DNA of 8,509 nucleotides from Deltaproteobacteria bacterium (GTDB lineage Bacteria; Desulfobacterota_B; Binatia; UBA9968), in assembly GCA_016193385.1 (NCBI GenBank), contig JACPSF010000404.1, forward strand, positions 1 through 8,509, read 5' to 3'. The stretch's first letter is position 1, and each line of letters starts with the position of its first letter. Of the stretch, positions 1-6,916 are shown in pieces. Made by a program: the position numbers and the translations under genes. A model generated the notes under the pieces. That model was not told the origin of the DNA and did no database searches. It was given only the letters and a program-made list of their open reading frames with translations.

Positions 1-282
1 ATGAACATTCGCTTTTATGTTGATTCGGAAACTGGGGAACCACATATCTACCGCCACGGAGTTACAGAGGATGAAGTCGAAGATGTCCTCAAAAATCCCG
101 GTGAAGACCGCCCTGGTCGAGAGGGTGCTCGAGTCGCCATCGGGCAGACCCAAGCTGGACGCTATTTGCGGGTTATCTACGTGCCGGAACCAAGTGGAGC
201 CTTCGTGATTACCGCGTATGATTTGCAGGGAAAACCTTTGATAGCATATCGACGGCGTCGCCGTCAGAGAGGAAAAAGATGA
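1..282 (+). CDS. DUF4258/BrnT-like small protein, putative toxin of a TA pair
   Basis: A 93-residue basic protein. It shows the layout I associate with the DUF4258/BrnT-like group: an N-terminal strand, a His-Gly turn and helix (HGVTEDEVEDVL, residues 19-30), a GRYLRVIYV strand (53-61), a second strand (AFVITAYDL, 67-75) and an Arg-rich tail (84-92). Members of this broad RelE-like fold are often RNA-cleaving toxins, but DUF4258 proteins are mostly uncharacterised, so toxicity here is inference. The ATG is the first base of the window; the protein looks full length, since relatives begin similarly, but any promoter or ribosome site lies outside. Its stop overlaps the next start by four bases (ATGA, 279-282), giving translational coupling with a small acidic partner in the toxin-first order known from BrnTA. 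Base composition is more AT-rich than the metabolic genes downstream, compatible with mobility. Confidence 0.75.
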   Translation: MNIRFYVDSETGEPHIYRHGVTEDEVEDVLKNPGEDRPGREGARVAIGQTQAGRYLRVIYVPEPSGAFVITAYDLQGKPLIAYRRRRRQRGKR

Positions 283-488
283 AAAAGAATAGATTCCCAC
301 CGGGCTGGAACGAGGAGCGAGTACGGCGAGTGCTCACGCATTACGAGGGGCAGACTGAAGAAGAATCGGTCGCGGAAGATGAGGCAGCTTTCGAGGACTC
401 GACTCAAGCCGTGATCGAGGTCCCCAAAGAATTGCTTCCAGAAATTCGAGAACTGATTGCAAAGCACAAGGTATCGCGTAGAGCCTAA
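279..488 (+). CDS. Small acidic partner protein, putative antitoxin
   Basis: A 69-residue protein starting FPPGWNEERVRRVLTHYE (residues 6-23), followed by an acidic stretch (QTEEESVAEDEAAFED, 25-40) and a helix containing VPKELLPEIRELIAKH (48-63). Small proteins of this type recur next to DUF4258-like genes. The acidic middle could neutralise the Arg-rich partner, as antitoxins do, but no classical DNA-binding domain (ribbon-helix-helix or HTH) is evident, so the antitoxin call rests on context. The start overlaps the preceding stop in an ATGA, with a purine-rich AGAGGAAAAAG just upstream serving as ribosome site. It ends 16 bases before the LigA-like gene, so all three could share a transcript. 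Confidence 0.7.
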   Translation: MKKNRFPPGWNEERVRRVLTHYEGQTEEESVAEDEAAFEDSTQAVIEVPKELLPEIRELIAKHKVSRRA

Positions 489-504
489 CCAGCAGGGGGC
501 TGCC

Positions 505-816
505 ATGAGCAAATACCTGATGAACAAGCTCATCCATCTCGTCAATATGAACGAGGCGGCGGAAAAAGATTATAAAAGTAATCCTGCGGGTTTCGTCGAA
601 AAGTGGGAGAAGGAGCAGAAGTTGAAGCTCACCCTGGAGGAAAGAGAGGCGCTGGCCAAGCGGGATTATGCCAAGCTCTACGCCCTGGGCGCGCACCCGT
701 TCATGCTGTGGAGCTTCACCGAAGCCGTGTGGGCGCACGAGGTGCCCAGAGAAGAGCTCGCCAAGGATTACAAAGAAAAAGCCGCAAAGGTAGGCTATCC
801 GGATTTCAAAACCTGA
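505..816 (+). CDS. LigA-superfamily protein (protocatechuate 4,5-dioxygenase alpha-subunit-like), orphan
   Basis: A 103-residue, mostly helical protein. The diagnostic stretch is RDYAKLYALGAHPFMLWSF (residues 53-71), matching the conserved LGAHP block of the LigA small-subunit family, followed by a short helix and YPDF at the C terminus. In LigAB enzymes the alpha subunit covers the active site of the extradiol dioxygenase LigB subunit, which holds the iron; LigA alone has no known catalysis. No LigB gene lies in this window, so either the partner is elsewhere or the protein works alone. I chose ATG 505 rather than the in-frame ATG at 457 because a strong AGGGGG ribosome site (about 494-499) precedes 505 and family members begin MSKYLMNKL-like. 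It faces gltA convergently. Family assignment is good; function is open. Confidence 0.75.
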   Translation: MSKYLMNKLIHLVNMNEAAEKDYKSNPAGFVEKWEKEQKLKLTLEEREALAKRDYAKLYALGAHPFMLWSFTEAVWAHEVPREELAKDYKEKAAKVGYPDFKT

Positions 817-862
817 TGCCGCGCCGCGCGCGGCCCCGCGCCCGTCAAAGCCCGCTTACCCG

Positions 863-886
863 TTGCCCGAAGCGCCGTGCGGGCAA
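863..886. terminator. Candidate hairpin between convergent genes
   Basis: Perfect 7-bp arms TTGCCCG (863-869) and CGGGCAA (880-886) enclose a 10-base loop. On the plus strand a pyrimidine run TTCTTTTCT begins nine bases later, too far for a textbook intrinsic terminator. On the minus strand the hairpin lies just past the gltA stop but has no T-run. Its position between two convergent genes makes a shared termination role plausible, not proven. Confidence 0.35.
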
Positions 887-889
887 GGC

Positions 890-2185
890 TTACCTTCTTT
901 TCTCCATCGGCGCGTAATCGCGCTTCTCCGCCCCCTTATAGAGCTGGCGGGGGCGAGCGATTTTCTGATCGGAATCAAGCAGCATCTCCTCCCACTGGGC
1001 CACCCAACCGGATGTCCGAGGGATCGCGAACAGGACGGCGAACATAGCGGTGGGGAAACCGATGGACTGATAGATCAGCCCGGTATAAAAATCGACGTTG
1101 GGATAGAGTTTTCGCTTGATGAAGTAGTCGTCCTCCAGAGCGATGCGCTCGAGTTCGAGCGCGATATCCAATAAGGGGTTTCTTCCTCTGACCTCGAAGA
1201 CCTGGTCGGCGATTCGCTTGATGAGCTTGGCCCGCGGATCGTAATTCTTGTATATCCTGTGCCCGAAGCCCATCAGCCGCCCCTGCCCTTCCTTAACCTT
1301 CTTGATGAATTCAGGGACCTTGCTCGTGGAGCCGATTTCCATGAGCATCCGCAGCACGGCCTCGTTGGCTCCCCCGTGCAGCGGGCCATAGAGCGCCGCG
1401 GTCGCGGCTGCGACCGCGCAGTAGGGATCCGCGTGCGAGCTCCCCACGCTCCGCATCGCATTGGTGCTGCAATTCTGTTCGTGGTCCGCGTGCAGGATGA
1501 AGAGCACGTCCATGGCCTTTTCCAAAACCGGATTGGGCTTGTACTTGAGCTCGGTCATCTTGAACAGCATGTTGAGGAAATTCCCCGTATAGCTCAGGTC
1601 GTTATCCGGGTACGAATAGGGCATGCCGATGCTATGGCGGTACGCGAAAGCCGCCAGAGTCGGCATCTTGGCGATCAAGCGGTAGGTTTGCTTCTTGCGC
1701 GATTCGGCGTCGAAGATGTTCTTAGCGTCAAGATAGAACGTTGACAGCGCCCCGACAGCGCTCACCAGCATCCCCATCGGATGAGCGTCATGGTGAAACC
1801 CGTCGATAAACTTCTTGATGTTCTCATGGAGGATGGAATGATGGGTGATGTTATAGTTCCAGTCTTCCAGTTGGGCTTTGTTGGGAAGCTCGCCATAGAG
1901 GACCAGATAGGCGGTCTCCAGGTAGGTGCTCTTCTCGGCCAACTGCTCAATCGGATAGCCGCGGTAGCGCAGAATCCCCCGGTCGCCGTCGATGAAGGTG
2001 ATCTTGCTTTGGCAGGACGCCGTGTTCATGAAGGCCGGGTCATAGCTCACCAGGCCGACGTCGTCCTCGCCGATCCTGATCTGGCGCAGATCGGTGGCAT
2101 TGATCGCCCCATCATGGATGGGGACTTCGTATTTCTTCCCAGTCCGATTATCGGTGATTGTCAGAGTCTCGGAAGCCATCAGCAT
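890..2185 (-). CDS. gltA: Citrate synthase (type II, hexameric bacterial type)
   Basis: Condenses acetyl-CoA and oxaloacetate to citrate, the entry step of the TCA cycle, in the cytoplasm. The 431-residue length fits the GltA type. The catalytic elements are all visible: HADHEQNCST with His232, GPLHGGAN with His270, GFGHRIYKNYDPRAK with His309, and NVDFYTG with Asp365, corresponding to E. coli His229, His264, His305 and Asp362. The C-terminal RTSGWVAQWEE and RPRQLY blocks are typical of the large domain. Two starts are possible, ATG at 2185 and ATG at 2179 (giving MASETL). GGAG lies about 8 bases before the first and AAGG about 8 bases before the second, so the true N terminus may be two residues shorter. 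It is downstream of the phosphatase gene on the same strand but has its own likely promoter in the gap. Nothing appears broken or unusual. Confidence 0.97.
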   Translation of the reverse strand: MLMASETLTITDNRTGKKYEVPIHDGAINATDLRQIRIGEDDVGLVSYDPAFMNTASCQSKITFIDGDRGILRYRGYPIEQLAEKSTYLETAYLVLYGELPNKAQLEDWNYNITHHSILHENIKKFIDGFHHDAHPMGMLVSAVGALSTFYLDAKNIFDAESRKKQTYRLIAKMPTLAAFAYRHSIGMPYSYPDNDLSYTGNFLNMLFKMTELKYKPNPVLEKAMDVLFILHADHEQNCSTNAMRSVGSSHADPYCAVAAATAALYGPLHGGANEAVLRMLMEIGSTSKVPEFIKKVKEGQGRLMGFGHRIYKNYDPRAKLIKRIADQVFEVRGRNPLLDIALELERIALEDDYFIKRKLYPNVDFYTGLIYQSIGFPTAMFAVLFAIPRTSGWVAQWEEMLLDSDQKIARPRQLYKGAEKRDYAPMEKRR

Positions 2186-2241
2186 TACCTTCTCTCCGCC
2201 CTGTGACCAGGACTATGCGCGTTGCTGTTAAGCTTACCTTC

Positions 2242-2270
2242 TTATTAAAACATCCTCCCACCGAGGTCAA
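2242..2270 (-). promoter_or_regulatory. Likely sigma-70 promoter of gltA
   Basis: On the minus strand TTGACC (2270-2265, five of six matches to the -35 consensus) is followed by a 17-base spacer and TAATAA (2247-2242). TTTAAT with a 15-base spacer is an alternative -10. Transcription would start near 2235, leaving a leader of about 50 bases before the gltA start. It sits wholly in the gap between the phosphatase stop and gltA, so gltA can be expressed independently. Confidence 0.5.
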
Positions 2271-2277
2271 CTCCGGC

Positions 2278-2736
2278 TCACGCGGTTTGTGGCGTGAGAG
2301 TCCATGAGATCTCCCATCGGCCCTGGAGGCGAGAGACGCAGACGAGCCCCGCGCTCGGAAACTCGAACACGGCTCTTTCCAGATCTCCCGCCACTAGAAG
2401 AGAGGCGAGGCGCCCCAGATGAGGCAGATGCCCCACCAGCATTAACGGCTCCCCGGCCTCCTCCAGCTCGGCCTTGGCCGCCATGGGGTCGTCTTCGGGC
2501 GCGAGCCCTCGGGTCTCCCGGATCCCTCCGGCTGGCGCGAGAAATTGCCGGAAGATCTCGGCCGTCTGCCGTGACCTGAGCTTGTCCGAATGAAGGATGG
2601 CGGAAACCCGCACTCCTCTGGCAACGGCGGCGCGCGCCACCCTCTCCGCCTCCCTTCGCCCCTCATCGCTCAACGGGCGCCGCGCATCTTCCGCTTCCGA
2701 CTTCGCCTGCGCATGCCGCACTAGATAAAAATCCAT
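2278..2736 (-). CDS. sixA: SixA-type phosphohistidine phosphatase, histidine phosphatase superfamily
   Basis: A 152-residue single-domain protein of the histidine phosphatase (RHG) superfamily. The N-terminal LVRHAQAK holds the phospho-accepting His8 and Arg7. A second Arg lies in HSDKLRSRQTAEIF (residues 49-62), and the second catalytic His is in MLVGHLPHLGRL (His103). The length and the compact layout without an inserted cap match SixA, which removes phosphate from histidine in E. coli ArcB and in the nitrogen-related phosphotransferase system. Small RHG enzymes have varied substrates, so phosphohistidine is the family inference, not proven. The start has an AGAGG ribosome site close upstream. 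It diverges from the ABC importer across an 87-base gap and is followed on the same strand by gltA after about 90 bases. Confidence 0.88.
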   Translation of the reverse strand: MDFYLVRHAQAKSEAEDARRPLSDEGRREAERVARAAVARGVRVSAILHSDKLRSRQTAEIFRQFLAPAGGIRETRGLAPEDDPMAAKAELEEAGEPLMLVGHLPHLGRLASLLVAGDLERAVFEFPSAGLVCVSRLQGRWEISWTLTPQTA

Positions 2737-2823
2737 ACGCCTCTGAAACTTGCAAAATGTCAGTGATCATATAGTATGCGTTGCGGTAATTTGCAATCCG
2801 CGAACCGATGAGATCTCACAACG
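2737..2823. promoter_or_regulatory. Divergent promoter region between the sixA-like gene and the ABC importer
   Basis: An AT-rich gap that must drive two divergent units. On the minus strand TTGCAA (2796-2791), a 17-base spacer and TATATG (2773-2768) form a candidate promoter for the phosphatase. On the plus strand TTGCAA (2750-2755), a 16-base spacer and TAGTAT (2772-2777) form a weaker one for the importer. The self-complementary hexamer TTGCAA occurs twice, 41 bases apart, flanking the core. The two -10 regions overlap, so the units may compete. Assigned by eye only. Confidence 0.4.
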
Positions 2824-3552
2824 GTGGTTGAATTTCAGTATGTCAACAAGTGGTACGGGGCGCTGCACGTCCTGAAGGAGATCAATCTCAAGATCGACAA
2901 GGGCGAGGTCGTGGTGGTTTGCGGCCCGAGCGGCAGTGGCAAGAGCACCCTGATCCGCTGCATCAACCGGCTCGAACCCATTCAATCGGGAGAGATTTGG
3001 GTCGATGGCAAGCGACTGTCCGATGCCGGGCTCGACCTTAGAGCGCTCAGGGCGGAAATCGGTTTCGTCTTTCAGCAATTCAATCTATACCCTCATCTCA
3101 AGGTGATGGAGAACATCACGCTGGCCCCGGTCAAAGTCAGAAATCGATCACGGCGAGAGGCGGAAAAGCTCGCCATGGAACTCCTGGAACGGGTGGGAAT
3201 CCCGGACAAGGCCGACGCCTACCCCGCTCGCCTCTCCGGCGGTCAGCAGCAGCGGGTCGCCATCGCCCGCGCGCTCGCGATGCAGCCCAAGATTATGCTA
3301 TTCGACGAGCCGACCTCCGCGCTCGACCCGGAGATGATCAATGAGGTCCTCGAGGTGATGTCGGGCTTGGCTAAGGAGGGGATGACCATGGTAGTGGTGA
3401 CGCATGAAATGGGCTTTGCCCGACGGGTGGCGCACCGGCTGGTTTTCATGGATGAAGGGCAGGTCATTGAGGATGGCAGCCCCGATTCCTTTTTCACGGC
3501 GCCGAAATCGGAACGGACAAGACAGTTTCTGAGCAAAATCCTTTCGCACTAA
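2824..3552 (+). CDS. Polar amino-acid ABC transporter ATPase (GlnQ/GltL type)
   Basis: The 242-residue nucleotide-binding subunit that hydrolyses ATP at the cytoplasmic face of an amino-acid importer. It carries Walker A GPSGSGKS (residues 34-41), Q-loop Gln84 in FVFQQFNL, signature [15 protein letters not shown] (137-151), Walker B IMLFDEP with Glu162, D-loop SALD (165-168) and switch His194 in VVVTHEMG. The [17 protein letters not shown] stretch is characteristic of the polar amino-acid uptake subfamily. Translation starts at GTG: an in-frame TGA lies 15 bases upstream, no better start exists, and relatives begin at the same point. The ribosome site is weak (GAG about 10 bases upstream), so initiation may be inefficient. 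It is the first gene of the operon, nine bases before the binding protein. Substrate is not determined by this subunit. Confidence 0.95.
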   Translation: MVEFQYVNKWYGALHVLKEINLKIDKGEVVVVCGPSGSGKSTLIRCINRLEPIQSGEIWVDGKRLSDAGLDLRALRAEIGFVFQQFNLYPHLKVMENITLAPVKVRNRSRREAEKLAMELLERVGIPDKADAYPARLSGGQQQRVAIARALAMQPKIMLFDEPTSALDPEMINEVLEVMSGLAKEGMTMVVVTHEMGFARRVAHRLVFMDEGQVIEDGSPDSFFTAPKSERTRQFLSKILSH

Positions 3553-3561
3553 GGAGGAACC

Positions 3562-4419
3562 ATGAAGCCCTTGATGCATCTTGTGTTGGCGTTGGCTGTC
3601 GCCCTGGCTGGCGTAGTCCCGTCCGCGGCCGAGACTACGCTGGAGAAGATCGCCCGCACGGGCGTTTTCACCATCGGCACGCGCACCGGCTCTCCGCCGT
3701 TCGCCTTCATCAACAAGCAAAATGAATGGGTCGGCTTCTCCATCGATCTGGTCGAGCAGGCCATCGTTCCGGTCGTCGCCCACAAGCTCGGCAAGCCGAT
3801 CAAGGTGGAGAAGAAGGAATCTACCCCTCAGACCCGCATCCCGCTGTTGACGTCGAATGCCGTGGATCTGATCGCAGGGACCATGACCGATACGCGCTCG
3901 CGGCGTGAGAGCGTGGATTTCAGCCTCACGTTCTTTGCCACCGGCGCCCAGTTTCTCGTTAAAAAGGGAAGCCGCATCAAAGGGATCCAGGACACCGCCG
4001 GCAAGCGCGTGGCCGCCCAGCAGGGCTCGACCAACGCGAGAATCGTCCGGGAGAGCGTCCCGAAGGTAGTCCTGCGCGAGTTCCCCGATCAGCCCACCGC
4101 CTTTCAAGCCCTCGCCCAGGGCCAGGTCGATGCCTACACCAACGATGGCATCCAATTGGCGGGGCTCAAGGCCAAGGCGCCGAGCCCCGCGCAGTGGCAG
4201 ATCGTCGGAGACTTCTACTCGTACGAGCCCTACGGTATGGCGATGAGAAAAAACGAATCCGATTTCCGTCACCTCGTCAATGTCGGGCTGATGGAAACGA
4301 TCGAGTCGGGGAAGTATTTTGAGCTCTACGACAAGTGGTTCGGCCCGAAAGGGGAAGTGCCCTATCCGCTGACGCCGGAAAACCGGCGCTTCCTCCAGAT
4401 GCAGGTGGTGCCGAAATAA
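3562..4419 (+). CDS. Periplasmic amino-acid-binding protein of the ABC importer (SBP_bac_3)
   Basis: A 285-residue extracytoplasmic binding protein with a signal peptide: KPLMH, a hydrophobic core LVLALAVALAGVV, and a likely signal peptidase I site SAA|E after residue 23. There is no lipobox Cys, so it should be a soluble periplasmic protein. The mature part has the family-3 pattern: GSPPFAF plus WVGFSIDLVE near the N terminus (ligand-facing aromatic and Asp), AGTMTDTRSRRESVDFS with the Arg that usually grips the alpha-carboxylate, GKRVAAQQGST, FQALAQGQVDAYTNDG, and a closing YDKWFGPKGEVPYPL block. It resembles the glutamate/aspartate GltI branch, but exact ligand is inference. An excellent ribosome site AAGGAGG lies 5 bases before the ATG, consistent with the high expression usual for binding proteins. 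A large hairpin follows its stop. Confidence 0.93.
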   Translation: MKPLMHLVLALAVALAGVVPSAAETTLEKIARTGVFTIGTRTGSPPFAFINKQNEWVGFSIDLVEQAIVPVVAHKLGKPIKVEKKESTPQTRIPLLTSNAVDLIAGTMTDTRSRRESVDFSLTFFATGAQFLVKKGSRIKGIQDTAGKRVAAQQGSTNARIVRESVPKVVLREFPDQPTAFQALAQGQVDAYTNDGIQLAGLKAKAPSPAQWQIVGDFYSYEPYGMAMRKNESDFRHLVNVGLMETIESGKYFELYDKWFGPKGEVPYPLTPENRRFLQMQVVPK

Positions 4420-4422
4420 GAA

Positions 4423-4507
4423 AGGCATGAGGCATCAGGCAATAGGCCATAGTAAACCCGCTCTTTTCTCCGTATGGCTGTTACCTATGGCCTCTTGCAT
4501 CACGCCT
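4423..4507. repeat. Heptamer-repeat inverted repeat (long intercistronic hairpin)
   Basis: The gap between the binding protein and the first permease holds near-tandem heptamers AGGCATG, AGGCATC, AGGCAAT, AGGCCAT (4423-4450), mirrored by AGGCCAT, ATGCAAG, AGGCGTG read on the opposite strand (4487-4507). The arms 4430-4455 and 4481-4507 pair over about 22 base pairs with one bulge (C4485) and four mismatches, around a 25-base loop. No T-run follows, so it is not an intrinsic terminator. A hairpin here could protect the binding-protein transcript and lower permease output, as known for other binding-protein operons. The heptamer build resembles dispersed short repeats seen in some bacterial genomes. 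Confidence 0.75.
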
Positions 4508-4517
4508 GTTTTCTAAA

Positions 4518-5243
4518 ATGAACTACGACTTCGACTGGAGCGTCCTCTGGACCGGGCAGTCGGGGCAGTGGCTCCTCCACGGCCTCCTCACCACGCTCAA
4601 GCTCTCAGCCCTCGCCTGGCTGCTCGCGGCTGCGCTGGGGATGCTCTCGGGGGCGCTAAGGACCGTAGCGCTGAGACCACTCTCCGCCCTCGGGGCTTTT
4701 TACGTGGAATTCTTCCGGAACGTGCCGCTCCTGGTCTGGATGTTCTTCTGGTACTTCGGGGTTCCTCCCCTGCTGCCGCAAGCTTTCCAGGACTGGCTCT
4801 TCGCCCACGGCATCGAGTTCCTCGCCGGTATGTCTGCCCTGGGCGTCTACCACGGCGCCCGCTTCTCGGAGGTGATCCGCTCGGGAATTCAATCGATCCC
4901 CAAGACACAGTTCGAGGCGGCCCTTTCTACCGGGCTCACAACCGGCCAGACCTACCGGCTCATCATCATTCCGATCGCGCTCCGACTGATCATCCCGCCG
5001 GCCACCAATGAATCCCTCAACCTGCTGAAAAACTCATCCATAGCGCTGACCATCAGCGTCGCCGAGCTCACCTTTCAGACGCGCCAGATCGAGGCCTACA
5101 CAGCCCGGGCGTTCGAGGCGCTCACGGCCGGAACCGTGATCTACCTCATCCTTTGCCTCTGTATTGCCGCCATCATGGCGCGGGTCGAGCGCCGAATCGC
5201 CATTCCAGGCATGATCGCGCGCGTCAGCGGCGCGGAGCACTGA
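4518..5243 (+). CDS. Amino-acid ABC transporter permease, first (GltJ/HisM type)
   Basis: A 241-residue inner-membrane subunit forming half of the translocation pore. Hydrophobic segments lie at about residues 18-50, 68-85, 98-112, 148-163 and 205-222, as expected for this short permease class. The EAA loop, which docks on the ATPase, is at 133-152 (EAALSTGLTTGQTYRLIIIP), followed by the conserved N-x-S-L-N-L-L-K-N-S-S block (164-174). FYVEFFRNVPLLVWMFFWYF (61-80) is diagnostic of polar amino-acid permeases. The ATG has no visible Shine-Dalgarno sequence (TTTTCTAAA precedes it) and lies 10 bases past the long hairpin, unlike the well-served binding-protein gene. The start matches relatives. 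It is followed two bases after its stop by the second permease, with which it should form a heterodimer. Confidence 0.93.
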   Translation: MNYDFDWSVLWTGQSGQWLLHGLLTTLKLSALAWLLAAALGMLSGALRTVALRPLSALGAFYVEFFRNVPLLVWMFFWYFGVPPLLPQAFQDWLFAHGIEFLAGMSALGVYHGARFSEVIRSGIQSIPKTQFEAALSTGLTTGQTYRLIIIPIALRLIIPPATNESLNLLKNSSIALTISVAELTFQTRQIEAYTARAFEALTAGTVIYLILCLCIAAIMARVERRIAIPGMIARVSGAEH

Positions 5244-5245
5244 GA

Positions 5246-5920
5246 ATGGACTTCAGCGTCATCCTGAGAAATTTTAAGTTTCTTATCGTGCAGGGATTCC
5301 TGGGCTTCGGGAATTTCACCGGCGGCACACTCAGACTCGCGATCCCCGCTATCATTCTGGGCTTTGGCTTGGGCATCCTGATCGGCCTGGGGCGGCTGGC
5401 GCGCGCTCCGTGGATCCGGATTCCCGCCTCCCTCTACGTCGAGTTTTTCCGCGGCGTGCCGCTCGTCATGGTAATCTTCTGGTTTTGGTTCATCATCCCG
5501 GTGCTTTTGCGGCTCCCTTTGCCGGAATACGGCGTCGCGCTGGCGGCTTTCGTGATCTTCGAGGCGGCCTACCTCGGGGAGATCGTCCGCGCCGGGATCC
5601 AGTCCGTTCCCAAGGGACAAGTCGAGGCGGCAACCGCCACTGGGCTGACGCACGCGCAAACCATGCGCTGCGTCGTTCTCCCCCAGGCCCTAAAGAACAT
5701 GATCCCGGCGCTGGTAACCCAATTCATCGTGCTCCTCAAGGACACCTCGCTCGCCTCGATCATCGGTTATGTCGATCTCACCAAGGCGGCCCAAATCGTC
5801 AACAACCGCGAGATCCGTCCTTTCGAGCTCTACCTCTTCATCGCGGTCATCTACTGGCTCTGCGCCTACGGGATGTCCCGCTACGCCCGCTACCTGGAGC
5901 GAAGGCTCAGCCCGGCCTAG
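5246..5920 (+). CDS. Amino-acid ABC transporter permease, second (GltK/HisQ type)
   Basis: A 224-residue inner-membrane permease. The ribosome site GGAG (5234-5237) is inside the end of the preceding gene, 8 bases before ATG 5246; an in-frame start at 5153 inside the other permease is not credible. Landmarks: GGTLRLAIPAIILGFGLGILIGLGRLAR (first membrane segment), YVEFFRGVPLVMVIFWFWF (64-82), the EAA loop EAATATGLTHAQTMRCVVLP (128-147), and IVLLKDTSLASIIGYVDLTKAA (161-182), a block typical of glutamate/aspartate-like importers. It pairs with the first permease. The next gene begins six bases after its stop, so the transcript likely continues into the EamA exporter. Confidence 0.93.
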   Translation: MDFSVILRNFKFLIVQGFLGFGNFTGGTLRLAIPAIILGFGLGILIGLGRLARAPWIRIPASLYVEFFRGVPLVMVIFWFWFIIPVLLRLPLPEYGVALAAFVIFEAAYLGEIVRAGIQSVPKGQVEAATATGLTHAQTMRCVVLPQALKNMIPALVTQFIVLLKDTSLASIIGYVDLTKAAQIVNNREIRPFELYLFIAVIYWLCAYGMSRYARYLERRLSPA

Positions 5921-5926
5921 TTTCTG

Positions 5927-6808
5927 ATGCTCCGCAATCTCATCGACTTGCTCATCCTCGCCGCCCTGTGGGGCGGATCATTTCTCTTTTTGCGCATCGC
6001 AGTCCCGGAGTTCGGCCCGCTTCCGCTCGTCGAGCTTCGGGTCGCTGTCGGAGGTCTCTTTCTCCTCCCGGCACTATGGCTGCGATACGGCGTGGTTGAG
6101 CTCAGGGGGAATGCGAGGGAGATCTTCATCCTGAGCATCATCCACTCGGCTATTCCGTTCTCGCTCCTCGCCTACTCCACACTGAGTTTAACCGCCGGAT
6201 TTACCTCGATCCTCAACTCCACTTCGCCGCTCTTCGCCGCGATCGTCGGCTGGCTATGGCTGAAAGATCGGCTCGGCGGGACCCGGGTTGTCGGACTTTT
6301 CCTCGGCTTTGCAGGCGTGATCGTCCTCTTATGGGACAAAGCAGCGTTCAACGCCGGCGGCAGCGACATGGCGGTGGCTGCGGCCCTCACGGCGGCGCTG
6401 TTTTACGGCATCGGGGCCAATTACAGTAATCAGCGGCTCAGGGCTGTCCGAACATTGGTCGTCGCGGCCGGAAGCCAGATCAGTGCCGCTGTGTTCTTAC
6501 TGCCGTTCGCTTTTTGGGCCATGCCTTCAACTCTGCCAACTGTCGGAGCCTGGATTGCCGCCGCAGCCCTCGGCATCCTGTGCACGGGACTCGCTTACCC
6601 CCTGTACTTCCGCTTGATCGGAAGCTTGGGCGCCACAGGCGCCATTGCGGTGACCTTTCTCATCCCGGTCTTCGGCATGCTGTGGGGTTGGCTGTTTTTG
6701 AACGAACCCATCACGGGCCACATGCTGGCGGCGACGACCATTATTCTCTTCGGCACAGCGCTGACAACAGGACTGGTCAAGCTCGCTCGCGAACGAAGAC
6801 CGACATAG
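5927..6808 (+). CDS. EamA/DMT-superfamily transporter, probable metabolite exporter
   Basis: A 293-residue integral membrane protein with the two-fold EamA repeat, about ten membrane segments. Repeat one covers roughly residues 5-136 and ends LNSTSPLFAAIVGWLWLKD (96-114) plus the ninth-position glycine-rich helix VVGLFLGFAGVIVLL. Repeat two covers about 147-283 with the equivalent LIPVFGMLWGWLFLNEP (245-261). Many family members export amino acids or related metabolites (RhaT/YdcZ/RarD relatives are also in the clan), so the substrate cannot be told. It starts six bases after the second permease with no clear ribosome site, suggesting coupling to the importer operon. The pairing of an importer with a possible exporter of a similar compound is suggestive but unproven. 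Confidence 0.9.
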   Translation: MLRNLIDLLILAALWGGSFLFLRIAVPEFGPLPLVELRVAVGGLFLLPALWLRYGVVELRGNAREIFILSIIHSAIPFSLLAYSTLSLTAGFTSILNSTSPLFAAIVGWLWLKDRLGGTRVVGLFLGFAGVIVLLWDKAAFNAGGSDMAVAAALTAALFYGIGANYSNQRLRAVRTLVVAAGSQISAAVFLLPFAFWAMPSTLPTVGAWIAAAALGILCTGLAYPLYFRLIGSLGATGAIAVTFLIPVFGMLWGWLFLNEPITGHMLAATTIILFGTALTTGLVKLARERRPT

Positions 6809-6854
6809 CGGTCGTAAATCTACATCTTGCCTTTCAGAGGTCTTAAAAATGTTC

Positions 6855-6883
6855 TTGCCAGCCCACGGGAATCGCAATAGAAT
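6855..6883 (+). promoter_or_regulatory. Strong sigma-70-like promoter before the methyltransferase
   Basis: TTGCCA (6855-6860), a 17-base spacer and TAGAAT (6878-6883) match five of six consensus bases in each hexamer. The transcription start would be near 6890. This makes a TTG start at 6884 impossible on that transcript and points to ATG 6917, or ATG 6953, as the real methyltransferase start. Confidence 0.6.
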
Positions 6884-6916
6884 TTGCCGCTGGATGAAAC
6901 GGTCAGCAGCCGCGAT

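Noticed and set aside
823..834. 12-bp GC palindrome GCCGCGCGCGGC after the LigA-like gene
   Set aside because: Low-complexity GC sequence with no loop; no T-run follows, so there is no specific function to assign.
888..2243. 12-bp direct repeat GCTTACCTTCTT at 888-899 and 2232-2243 flanking gltA
   Set aside because: A match of this length is expected by chance in a window of this size, and one copy includes the gltA stop codon; no other sign of mobility.
3298..4428. 376-codon open frame on the minus strand
   Set aside because: It lies antisense to the ABC ATPase and binding protein, whose motifs are unmistakable; long antisense frames are common in GC-rich coding DNA, and its translation has no recognisable domain.
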